A stretch of DNA of 64,000 nucleotides, taken from NCBI GenBank assembly GCA_003255065.1, contig QAOA01005690.1, positions 240,477-304,476 on the forward strand, read 5' to 3'. Position 1 is the first letter of the stretch. Each line of letters starts with the position of its first letter. Of this stretch, positions 9,360-20,763 are shown in pieces. The notes below the pieces were generated by a model. The model worked only from the letters and a program-made list of their open reading frames with translations. It was not told the origin of the DNA and searched no databases. The position numbers were made by a program, and so were the translations under genes. This DNA comes from Cercis canadensis. Lineage: Eukaryota; Streptophyta; Magnoliopsida; Fabales; Fabaceae.

Positions 9360-12300
9360 TATTTTATCAGCGGCCTCAAATCTTGAAAGTATAAATCTTA
9401 GAGGCTGCACAAGTTTGCTTCGTGTTTCCTCATCTATTTTCAACATTAACAAGCTCACTTCTCTAAGTACCCATATTCTATGAGATAGATCCATCAAAGG
9501 TACAGAATAAAACGGGGAGATTTGCTGATGCATTTGCTAAACAAGAGCAGAATTTCAACATGAGCAAGGTGAAGAAATGGAGAGATACCTTGTGGAAGGC
9601 AAGCAATTTAGCTGGATGGAATTTCGAATTGTTCAGGTAAATCCCTAAAGCTTCTTCCTTTCTGAATTTATGGTAATTCAGGTTCTTCCTTTCTGGTAAA
9701 GGTATATATATATATATATATGTCTCTGTGGGTGTCTCATACTTCAACTGTCTTTTGAGTGAATTTGAAATATTACTTCAATTTTTTCATTTTTCTTTTG
9801 TATTCAGTTGGGAGTCTGAATTTCTTGGAGCCATAGCTAGATATTTGTGAAGAACATCGGATGACAAGGTTGAGGGACGTAAGCCATTTGAAGGCCTTAT
9901 TTGGATTGATGAACATATTGCAAGGTTGGAATCAATGTTGTCCAATGAGTGAGCAAATGTGTGTATTATTGGAATTTGGGGTATGGGTGGTACAGGTAAA
10001 ACAACCATAGCCAATGCTGTATTTGGAAAGCACTACTGGCAATATGAAAGTTCTTGCTTTGTTAATAGTATGAGTCCAGAATGGGGAATAGGACCCATCC
10101 TTTTACAAAATAAACTTCTTTCAGTGCTATCACATGAAAAATTCGAAGGAATTCCCACAGCTGCTGTAGATCCTACTTTTATGTCAAAAAGGATCCAGAG
10201 CAAAAGGGTGCTTTTCGTTTTGGATGATTTGAACAAATCAGAATGGTTAAAGCATCTTGCTGGAGAGAGGGATCAGTTTGGCCCAGGAAGCAGAATCATT
10301 GTGACAAGGGAATTCTTAGTGAAGCTGATGAAATTTATGAGGTTAAGGAAATGGAGTTTCATCATGCTTTTCAGCATGTATGCCTTTAAACAAATCCACC
10401 CTCCAGCAGATTTTATCCAGCTATTGGAAAGGTTTGTCAATTACACCATAGGCACTCCATTAGCTTTAGTTGCTTTTGGCTCCTCCTTAAATGGTAGAAG
10501 TCTAGCACAATGGACAAGATCGTGTGCTGAAACTTCCTGATCCAAAAATTGGAAATGTGTTAGGATTGAGTTATCATTTATTATATGAGATGGAGAAGCT
10601 AATATTTCTGTTCATTGCATGCATTTATAAAGATGAGGATATAAACCTTGTGAAAATTCTAATAGATGGTTGTAATTTATGTGGGTTAATCACTCTTTCT
10701 CAGAAGACTCTATAACAATTTCTAGTGATAATAAAATCCTAATGCATGACTTGATACAACAAATGGGTCAGGAAATCATTCTTCAAGAATCTATTACAAT
10801 CCCTGCAAAATGTAGTCAGATATGGGATATATATTGAATTCAAAGTCATATAGGGTAAAGGATCTTCATATATTGCACATTTTTATTCCTCTCGTCCGGT
10901 TTTCTTATATTTTACAATAATTCCTTGTATTTTTATATATAATGTGTATTTAGTATGATATCTTTACATGCTAAAATATGTGCTTGCAGGGTAATCATAA
11001 AATTGAAGGCTTGTCACTAGATATGTCCAAAATTGAAGATACCTATGCCCTGATGATTTCTACAAGATGGATAACTTATGACTTCTTAAACTTCATGATT
11101 CACATGCTGAGAGATGCAAGGTGCACCTTTCTAAGGGTCTTAAATATCTGCCTAATCAACTAAGGCTTCTCCAGGGAGCAATACCCTCTGAAATCCTTGA
11201 ATTCCTTTCCATCTACATACTTCTCAAGGAATATTATTGAACTTAACTTGTTCCGTAGTTGCATTGAAAAGCTTTGGGATGCAGTCAAGGTATGTATGAG
11301 CAACTTATTTCTGTTCACAGTTAAATATAGAGTGAATTAAAAAGTTTTCCAAATATTTATTATTATTTTTTCCCTTTGGTTGCAGATTCTTGTGAATTTA
11401 AGAAGTGTTAATCTTAGTTTCTCTAAGTATTTGATTGAGCTCCCAGATTTATCAACAGCCTTAAATCTTGAAAGTATAAATCTTAGAGGCTGTAGAAGTT
11501 TGCTTCATGTATCCTCATCTATTTTCAACATCAACAAGCTCACTACACTCAATCTTGGTGGTTGCAAAATGCTTGAGAGTCTTGAAAGTACTGTCATTCA
11601 ACATCTTTTGAAATGTTGGGTCTTAGTGGCTGCTCGAGTCTTACAGTGTTGTCAGTAACTTAAGAGAATATGAAGTACTTAAATTTTGGTGGAACATCAA
11701 TTGGGGAATTGCCCCATCAAGTGATTGTAATAGAAAGCTTACTGAGTTGATCCTTGTTTTGTGCCCACATCTTGGGGATCTGCCAAATAGTTTTCCAACT
11801 TGAGTTGTCTTGAAACCCTCAACTTCTCTGACTGCCCAAAAGTTGGAGTTGACAAGTTATCCCCAGCATTTGATGGCTTAAAGTCCTTGAAATATGGTAA
11901 TTGTTTGGGTCTAACAAAACTCCCAGGCAACATAAGCCATGCATCATCATTGGCTTCTTTGACTCTCTCACTCTCTCAGGAAGCAACATTGAGATTTTAC
12001 CAGCAACCATCAAAGATCTTTGTCAACTGAAAATTATTTTGCTAAAAGATTGCAAAAGACTTTGGTATTTACCACAGCTTCCATCATCTGTTCAGAGGTT
12101 AAATGCAAGTGGCTGTGTTTCATTGAAAGATGGTATCAAGTCCTTTATTTTTGAATAAGATATACTGGGATAATATCAGTGTGGTTATTCAAGAATATGT
12201 CTTCTATAATTGTGCTAGTTTGAGTCAAAGTGCATTGAAGAGTATTTTGGAAGAGGTATCGTCAAGAGTTCAGAGAGTAGCTTATTTGTCATCCTCATTC

Positions 12301-12816
12301 AAACTTTCTCTGGTACATAATATTTTGGTTACCATTTGCTTACCCGGTAGTGAAGTGCCAAACTGGTTTAACCATCCAGGATTAAGATCTTTGGTAACCT
12401 TTCCACTTCATGCACATTCTCTCTTTGATCTAAAGTTGTTGCGTGTTGCATTTTGCCTTGCTCTTGATGCATCCACCAGCAAAACTGATGGTACTCATGC
12501 TCTGAGTATTGGGTGCAAATGCTATTTGGAAGAGAGTTATGGTAGAAGATGAAGGTTCGATTATTCATCAGAATTTTACCAAACTCAACCTGTAATTTGT
12601 AGATCTGGCCATGTATTCTTATGGTATAATGATCTCTTTTGTAGGGACATAATGAAGGAAGTAGCAAAAGGATGCAATGGTTATCGTGGAACCCAATATT
12701 CTAAGGTAACCTTTGAGCTTTATGGCAGGATTAATGAAGCAGACCGTGTGATGAAGTGTGGGGTTTGGGTGGTGAAGATGTTATTGAATAGAGAATGCCT
12801 TCTGTCTAGTATGTGA
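9360..12816 (+). pseudogene. TIR-NBS-LRR (TNL) disease-resistance pseudogene
   Basis: After a short LRR snippet (9,375-9,465), the C-terminal part of a TIR domain opens abruptly (PIFYEIDPSKV to WKASNLAGW) and ends at a GTAAAT donor at 9,637. The NB-ARC exon starts at 9,808. It has P-loop GMGGTGKTT, kinase-2 VLFVLDDL, RNBS-B GSRIIVT and GTPLAL (normally GLPLAL). In-frame TGA codons lie at 9,848-9,850 and 9,950-9,952, and a frameshift near 10,525 precedes the ARC2 region. Further exons are about 10,990-11,289 (LRR start) and 11,386 onward (LRRs, frameshifted). A post-LRR C-JID (CLPGSEVPNWF, HVFLWY) follows and ends with TGA at 12,814-12,816. The N-terminal half of TIR is missing. Such receptors detect pathogen effectors; this copy cannot make a full protein. 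Confidence 0.9.
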
Positions 12817-12997
12817 ATTTGTGAAGCAGAGGTGAAAACTTTGGGCTTCTAGCTGTTGGTGCAATGCATGGTGGTGTTCAACTTGATTGTCTAATTGTGG
12901 TTTCTGTTTATATGTCTTGAGTGTCCTGCATTTATGACTTCTAAAGAGTGAAGCTGTCCTCTTGTATGTACTGTATGTAAGTCCATACTCAAGGGTA

Positions 12998-14420
12998 GCG
13001 AGACGAAACGCAGATTTATGGCCTCCAAGCTATTGTTGTTTGATTGGCTGATTGGCATTTTCATCAGTTTTCCTATATTGTTTGAGGTAGCATAATGTAC
13101 TCAAGATCAGTGTCATTTGCAGATCTATTTTTCACACATACTAACACTTTCTCTTGCATATATTATTCTATCAATAATTATCACTGTCATCTAGAATTTC
13201 ATTTCATAATAAAATTCCTTGTATCTTTCAAATCTCTGAGTGCATATAGTAGTTGGTTCACCATAATGTATACTTTTCAGCAAAAAAGAATAATTCACTT
13301 TTTAATATTATCAGCAGCCGGAATCATGCATCAAAGTTGATTCTGGATGAAATATTGTGAAACGAATTATTTCTTAATACCAATCAAAAATGCACTTTAA
13401 GAAGGGTTGTCAAAGCACACTTCAAAGTTTCTCACGATGAGATGTATTTTCAGTGAATTTTAAAATATTAAGATAACCAAATAAGCAGTATACTGATTTA
13501 GAAGAAACAAAATAATGTATAGAAAAACATTTAAACGGGCTTGATAAAACGCAAATTGTACCAATTATATCGACATGATATAGTGTTAGTGTAAATAGTA
13601 TTATTCCAAATTTTAGAGAGAAAAAAAAAAATAGTAAGAAAGAACAGTTTCTTATTCGTATACTTCTAGGCAAGCACCCTCTTTGTTGTCCAAAGTATGG
13701 GAAGAGAGTGGCATATAGCCCTATCCTTCAAAGTTAACCAAATAAATGAATGTGTGAATCCTTCCAAGTTAATGAAATGAATGGAGGTGGGGAATTTCTA
13801 ACTTACATGTACTATAAAAGGAGAATCTGTCTATGTAATGGATATCATCAGTCTAAGCAGCCACAGAATTAAAATCAAGGTATAGTTGTTCACTTCACTA
13901 AGATTCAGTCATTAGATCAGATTCTTCAATAGCTGCAAGTGAATCTCTCCATTTCAAATGTTTCTTAAAATTCTAAGTGCAAGCAGAAGTATTGAGTGAT
14001 GCTAAAATTCTTATGTATGACAAACTACATAAGTCAATATGCCATTCATCAAACTAAATAATTCTTAATAATGTATTGATTACAAAAGTTAAAATCTGTC
14101 TTCATATTTTCCTCTCAATGACAAACTACATTATCATTCTTCAGCATATTCTACCAAACTTATGCAAAATATATTGAGGCTGGAGAGTTATAAAATAGCT
14201 TGTAACCCATTCTTCTCCAACCTACAAAAGTTAATAAAGAAAAAAACAAAGTTAAAGTTTGCATTGGATACATATGTGTTTCCGAAAAGTAAATTAATTG
14301 CTGGATGCTTTGACAAGTTAAATAAATTAATTTTCAGTCTTCATGTATGTTCTGAGAGTGATTTGCTGTTGTTGGCAATTTAGAAAACTTATTATGCATA
14401 ACTTGTCTCTGAGTATGGTG
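12998..14420 (+). repeat. Duplicated spacer downstream of F-box/TNL block
   Basis: It matches 49,937-51,412 nearly throughout, with small indels. It includes a TATA-like ACTATAAAAGG at about 13,809-13,819, followed by ATGGATATCATCAG, present in both copies. The short reading frames after it differ between copies, so I do not call a gene. The right edge at about 14,420 switches to cassette spacer that matches position 2,617 onward. Confidence 0.6.
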
Positions 14421-14841
14421 GTTTATTATATCACAATAATTATTCAGTAGTGATAAATAAGTTTTATTGGCAACAATAAAATTTTATTAGAATTATATTT
14501 CTTGTATTATTACTTGTTCAAATTTCTCACTAAAGCTAGCTTTATTTAATTTAAAATATATTATGTTTGCTAAGGAAATTTTTTATTACTAGTCCTTAAA
14601 ATCCTTAAAATTATGTTTCATGTGTTATATCTAATAAGGTGAATAGGTAAAAGAAAAAAAAAAAAAAAAAAAAAANAAAAAAAAGCTTCTTGTCAACTTC
14701 TTTTATAGTGTTATTTTAGCTAATACTCTAGATTCAAACACAAAATCTACAAACCTTGAAGATAACCTCAGTATCACCTACTAACTGTATAATTAATTCC
14801 CTCTTGTTTAGTGACTAATTTGATTTTATTAACACTAATTC
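14421..14841. repeat. Cassette spacer with gap N at 14,676
   Basis: The left part repeats the sequence at 2,617-2,850. It is followed by a long A-tract broken by an N (14,676) and then sequence matching 26,280-26,397. The homopolymer probably caused the assembly break. No coding signal. Confidence 0.6.
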
Positions 14842-14974
14842 ATGCAATCACCAAAACTTAAGCAACATATAAAAAGAGGTCGCCTTCCCTTCAAGACCCA
14901 TAAAACAAAACCAATGAACCAAAGCTTCATCTTCTTTATTTTGCTTCTCTCAGTTGCTAGCCAAAGCCATAAAC

Positions 14975-15172
14975 ATGGTCGCATATTGGCACAAACCCAC
15001 TTCCATGTTGCTTTATTTCACTGCTATTCTTAGTTTGTCCTCTCTTTCTTCCTCCAAAGCAGAGCTTCACAAGCTCCAACATGCACCCAAAGAAGATGGG
15101 TCACTAAGCTACTTGGTGATCGGAGACTGAGGAAGAAGAGGAGAGTATAACCAATCAATAGTTGCTATTCAG
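14975..15172 (+). pseudogene. Purple acid phosphatase exon 1, stop at metal-site motif
   Basis: The frame from ATG 14975 has a hydrophobic signal-peptide-like start (LLYFTAILSLSSL). It continues to the start of the mature enzyme, with DGSLSYLVIGD then GRRGEYNQSIVAIQ. This matches small plant purple acid phosphatases (PAP3/PAP8/PAP17 type), secreted metallophosphatases whose GDWGRRG block supplies a metal-ligand Asp. The Trp codon of that block is TGA (15,128-15,130), an in-frame stop. The exon ends CAG at 15,172 before GTCACA, a weak donor. No further PAP exons follow. Confidence 0.75.
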
Positions 15173-15429
15173 GTCACAAAAAGCTTTCACTTTCTTTGAT
15201 TTTTCTTATACTGCAAAATTTCGGTTACTTGTTTCTTCCCACTGATTGTTTCAATCTCAAAAAGTACAGATTTTTTGCTTGAAATTTGGATAAATTTAAC
15301 ATTTTTTTCCCATTTTGTTTTCATCATTTTATATTAACTTGAGATAAAAGAAGCATGCATGTTAGTATTCAATGATCAATGAGAAACACATAAAGGTCAT
15401 CAGAAGCTGGAGAATAACAGTAAAGTTGG

Positions 15430-15832
15430 AAAACACATTACCTATGGCTACTAACTACTAAACTAGTGAGTAGTGAGTATTTGTGATATATGTGCATTAG
15501 AAGCTAGCTATTACTAAGATCAATACTGAAATACGAACCAACCAAAACATAACCGATTGTTAGATTTTAACCACAACAATGCTCTTTGATACATTCATGA
15601 ACTTCAACGGCACTAACAACATACCATTTGATCAACAATTTTCCACATAACCTCATGCCACTGATATTATACAGTTCATTAAAGATTCCTAACTCGAGTG
15701 GAAATATCATCCTTGTTTGTGGCAATTTGCATGACTAATTCAATAAACTTCAGAAACTTTTGAAAATAAATGCTGAATCAAAAACAAAAATTCTATCTCT
15801 ATGAGCCTATATATAACACATATTACTATACA
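15430..15832. repeat. Single copy of the 490-bp repeat unit (3' flank part)
   Basis: Sequence from the ACATTACCTATGG motif into the terminal exon of the family gene corresponds to one unit of the tandem array at 61,391-64,000. It is also present once at about 26,985-27,338. It is the 3' flank of the minus-strand gene and carries no reading frame of its own. Confidence 0.7.
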
Positions 15833-18234
15833 TCAATCATCACCATTATTAGCTTCATCAACAGGAGCACGAGCATGACCCCTATGAACAGCTACATCAT
15901 GAACCCTATCTGCAGCTCCATACGGATCAGCAAAAACAGCACGACCTCTGTCCAGAGCTCCATCTGGATTAGCTAAAGCAAACTGATATCTGTAAAGATA
16001 GAGGTTTCTTAGAAAGTGCCAATAAAGCTAAGAAAACAGAATAATCTTTATTCAAATCTAAGAGGAAACAAATAATACACCCTTATGTCAAGACATTTTC
16101 AGTTTAAAGAAATCTGTAATAGAGACATACCCAAGAGCACAAGCATGACCCCTGTTCACAGCTCCTCCATGTACCCTGTCTGCCGCTACAACCCGAGCTA
16201 CCGCAGCTCCATGCAAATTAGCTAAAAGAACATAAGCTCCAAATAGAGTGGAAAAACCAGTATGACCTCCGTGTACATACGGATCAGCGAAAACAGCAAG
16301 ATGTCTATCTGCAGCCCCATACATACCATCAGCAAAAATAGTAGCACCTCGATATGCAGCTTCATTCGGATTAGCCAAATATACCTGATATCTGTAAAGA
16401 TAGAGGTTTCTTAGCAAGTGTCAATAAAGCTAAGAGGAAAACCAAGAATAATCTTTATTCAAATCCAAGAGCAAAAAAATAATACACCCTTATGTCAAGG
16501 CATTTTCAGTTTAAGGAAATCTATAATAGAGACATACTCAAGCATTTGATCAAAAGAGGCCGAAGAAATCGAGGAACCAGCAAGAGCCTTTGCAGCAAGA
16601 GCCACTACAACAATAGGGTTTGCAGCAAGAGCAGCAGTAAAATCAACAAAAATATCACCATTATTAGCTTCATCAGTAGGAGCACGAGCATGACTCATGT
16701 GCACAGCTACGTCATGAACCCTGTCTGCAGTTCCATACAGATCAGCAGAAACAACACGACCTCCGTCCAGAGCTCCATCTGGATTAGCTAAAGCAAACTG
16801 ATATCTGTAAAGATAGAGGTTTCTTAGCAAGTGCCAATAAAGCTAAGAGGAAAACCAAGAATAATATTTATTCAAATCCAAGAGCAACAAAATAATACAC
16901 CTTTATGTCAAGGAATTTTCGGTTTAAAGAAATCTATAATAGAGACATACCCAAGCATTTGATCAAAAGGGGCTGAAGAACTCCAGGAACCAGCAAGAGT
17001 GTTTGCAGAAAAAACAACATGACTCACATCGGCCACTCCATACGGATCTTTAGCATTTGCATCAAAAACAGTAGGTCCGCATTCATATCTGTAAAGATAG
17101 AGGTTTCTTAGCAAGTGTCAACAGCTAAAGGTTTTGATCCAACCCAACTCTCTTGCTTATCAGCAAAACAAAAATGAAAAGAAATAATAATAAACATCAA
17201 GACAAACTCTCCATCTGCTACCATATAGCCAAGACCAAGACACATCCAGTCACAGCACAAAATTACCATAAAAAACAAAACCTACATAAGGAGATGAAGA
17301 GGCATGACACAATACCAAAATTCTGCTTCAAAAATTTCTTCAACCACAAATTGCAATTAGGTAGCACATTACTTAATGACCCAACTTACTAAAAACAAAT
17401 TGAACTAACATGGTTCAAACTCGATTTTAAGCCAAGTCTTTCTACTGTACCCCAAAAACTTGATCCATAATACTTACAGCTTCGATTTCTGGTTCTTCTC
17501 AATTGCAGTAATAGGCCTCTTTGAACTGACGGTCAGAGCCGAACAGTTTACAGCCCTAGGAAATCGAACCGCGTTATGTCCAGTAGCAGCTGCCTGAAGA
17601 ACACAAGGAATTGGCAGTCAAACTCATTGTATCATGGAGATGGGAGACATAGTGTCCACATCTATGGATTCTAATAAGCACCAATACCATTTAATTGTCA
17701 AAGTAATCACTTTCATCATGTCCAGAGTATGTGTACATCAAAATTTCTAGCAAAATGTTAGTTCTAGAAACTTTTAAAACATGTAAAAAACATATGAATA
17801 TATGGAAAACAAAAATAAAGAACAAGAAAATCAGTGGTTGCTAGAGAAAGTACTTCACTCTCCACCGCCTTTCCCCCTCTCTTTTTTTTCTCCCAAAACC
17901 CAGAGTAAAAGGAAACCTTACTTGACATTTAAAATTCATTTAGATTCACTTGATTCATTGATTTCTATCCTTTTTTTTGCTTTGATCACGTTTACCCCAT
18001 AACTGATTCATTGAATTCAATATAAAGATAACCCTTTTCGGATTGGGACTAGAATTGAAGAAATTGGCGAACCTTCAGCGGAAAAAAAGGAAGCCTAATA
18101 GATGTCAAACTGTGGAAGCCCAGAGCTTTAACTGTGAACGTGAAAGGAAGCCCGGCAGCCCTTCGAACTTCGACAGCGGGTTGTTTCTCAGTCAAATCCT
18201 TGCGAGAGGATGCTTTCGCGAAGGCAGCCGCCAT
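15833..18234 (-). CDS. Unrecognised modular repeat protein, family copy 2 (6 exons, 366 aa)
   Basis: Minus-strand model: exons 18234-18073, 17593-17478, 17088-16951, 16804-16538, 16391-16131 and 15989-15833, total 1,101 nt, open throughout. All internal introns end in CTTTACAG or TTCTTCAG and begin GTATGT, GTAAGT or GTTCGC. Exons 3 to 5 start and end in the same phase, so each is a cassette. The protein begins MAAAFAKASSRKD and has a middle segment with TVSSKRPITAIEKN. It then alternates modules of the VFDANAKDPYGVAD type with runs of 13-14-residue repeats such as ANPDGALDGGRVV and ADPYGAADRVHDV. It ends in DEANNGDD. No membrane segment or catalytic motif is visible. Function unknown; I find no match from memory. 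Confidence 0.6.
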
Positions 18235-18524
18235 TGGAGTTGATTGGTGGGTTTAGTGTGAGGACTAGTTGAGACTCAAGAGAGAAACTAGAAAATCAGA
18301 AGAAAAAGCTTGTGCTCCTCAGAGCAGAGGAGACAGGAGAGTAACACGACGACAGAAAGCGAAGGAGACGATTTTGGGCTTTAATGGCATTACGTGTGTA
18401 TTTTTTGACGTCTGTCTATTAACGGGGTTTTTCGCACGTTTTAATAGTTTAAGGGATTCATTCTAACGTTTTAAAGATTTGTGAGTAAGGAGATAAATTA
18501 AACCTTTTTCTTCAATTTTTTAGT

Positions 18525-18532
18525 TATTTATA
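18525..18532 (-). promoter_or_regulatory. TATA box of family copy 2
   Basis: TATAAATA on the minus strand in the CACTATAAATA context shared with the other copies. It sits 290 bp before the ATG because about 120 bp of extra sequence (roughly 18,385-18,520) lies between, so transcription may start elsewhere in this copy. Confidence 0.4.
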
Positions 18533-18547
18533 GTGCGATATTAGTAA

Positions 18548-19093
18548 TTAGGTGCAAATGGAGATTCAATCCTGCGTTTCATGCTTTTTTTCTTCACTGC
18601 CAGTTCGCTGCATCCAATGGAACCGTCACTCACAGATTCGCGCCAATCAAATTGCTTCGATGGCCCCTTCCCTATTGGTTGGAACATCCTTATTTTGGAA
18701 TTAACAGAATCTAACCGTACAAATAAAACAGCACCTAACCTTGAAACTTCAAAGCGTCTCTATGCATAGATCTGCCGGCGGTGTCTGCCGCGTCTCGAAC
18801 ACGTATGCGCGCGTTCANTAGGTACAAATGGAGATTCAATCCTGCGTTTCATGCTTTTTTTCTTCACTGCCAGTTCGCTGCATCCAATGGAACCGTCACT
18901 CACAGATTCGCGCCAATCAAATTGCTTCTTCCAGATGGCCCCTTCCCTATTGGTTGGAACATCCTTATTTTGGAATTAACGGAATCTAACCGTACAAATA
19001 AAACAGCACCTAACCTTGAAACTTCAAAACGTCTCTATGCATAGATCTGCCGGCGGTGTCTGCCGCGTCTCGAACGCGTATGCGCGCGTTCAA
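18548..19093. repeat. Direct duplication around N at 18,818 (probable assembly artefact)
   Basis: About 270 bp before the N (18,548-18,817) is repeated after it (18,819-19,093) with a few differences, including a 5-6 base indel. The repeat ends exactly at the N, as expected if two overlapping contig ends were joined without merging. Any reading frame crossing it should be ignored. Confidence 0.75.
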
Positions 19094-20754
19094 TGAACTC
19101 GAACAATGAAGAATTTCCTCTTCATTGTTAAAAAGTTTAAAATAAACCAGGGAGAGGAAAAAGAGGATAATGTTACTTTCCTTTTTTGGACTAAAATTGT
19201 ATGATCTAAGATTTTTTAAAGTGAGAGTATGTATTTTAAAGAGTAAAATATAGATATTTTAACACTTAAAAAAATAAAATAATAAGATTTAAATTAATTC
19301 AATGAATTTTTAAAAAAGTTAAGGTCTTTAAAATCTTTTTTATATCTTCGATTAAAAAATTTAGTCATTTAATATCCCCAATTAAAAAGTGTAACTCTAT
19401 CTACTTAATAATAAAAATAAAATAAAATTGAGATTTAACAATTATCATTATTAAATGTACTCTTAAGATAATAAATAATAATTAATTTGAAATTAAAAAC
19501 TTGTTTATTATATCACAATAATTACTGATCAGTAGTGATAAATAAATTTTATTGGCAGCAATAAAATTTTATTAGAAGTATATTTCTTGTATTATTACTT
19601 GTTCAAATTTCTCACTAAAACTAGCTTTATTTAATTTAAAATATATTATATTTGTTAAGGAAATTTTTTATTACTAGTCCTTAAAATTATGTTTCATGTG
19701 TTATATCTAATAAGGTGAATAGGTAAAAAATTATGGTTTAGATCATTATTAAAATTATTTTTAAAATGTTTATTACAAAAATATATAAATCAAACCAAAT
19801 ATATAAACTTTAGACTCGCTTGAAGCTACAAAATTGATAGAAAATGCTGATAGAGCGAAGAGTTAAAAAAAAATGAGAAGAGATTCAATACACCCAACTC
19901 CAATAATGTGGTCATAGTGACATTTTGCCACGTATTCTGACAAGTGATATCCATACCACTCATTGGCCCCACATTTGTCAATTCTTTTGCTCTTTTTAGG
20001 TCATGGACTGCTTTCCAGCAAAAGGGTGTTATACATTTGGATTTTGTCAACGTGAGTATATATTTTCAGGAGTTTTTGAACCGCAAGCTGAAATCTATCA
20101 GCCGAAACATACAAACTAAGGGAGCATTTGATAGATGCATTCCTTTTAATTTTTTGTGAATTTTAATTTAAGAAATTAATATTCTCATATTTAATATAAA
20201 ATTTTTTAAAAAAATTTTCAAGAATAATTTTAGGACAAATTTTTTATCAAGACTTTCCCATGGAGGAGATGAAAATCTTAGATTCTTATGGCCAAATTTT
20301 TTTTGGACATAAAAAGATAAATATACCTTTCATTAATGTATAATTATAATAATGTCATAATAATAATAAATATTTATTAATCATAAAAAGTAATTTTATT
20401 TTATTTTTGACTTAAAATAGATAGTGGTATTTTTGGAAAAAATTCTAAAATTCCCAAGAAAGTTGTATTAAGACCAAACGTGGGGATAGAAGATTCCTAA
20501 GAAATATTGTCTAACATTCTCATGAATATTTAAAGCCAACAAAATACATTTATAGCATTCTCAAAAAATATTATTTTCAAGAATGAAAAAAGAATTCGTG
20601 ATGGAATTGTTGGTGATGGGCTTACTTCTTTCACAATTGAAGATCTTAACTTTAACTCCAACCAAACACGCAGTGCTAACTATTATCTATTAGCACCAAC
20701 ACTTGTGATGCTAACTAATAGCACCATGGATATAGACAGGGTTTATCATATACA
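19094..20754. repeat. Cassette spacer, copy 2
   Basis: It matches 2,230-4,600 in order but lacks the 3,197-3,652 element and its neighbourhood. It includes the conserved block at 19,855-20,120. No gene is supported. Confidence 0.6.
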
Positions 20755-20763
20755 TTAATAAAA

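Noticed and set aside
9706..9720. TA dinucleotide run as a possible regulatory site
   Set aside because: Simple microsatellite inside a pseudogene intron.
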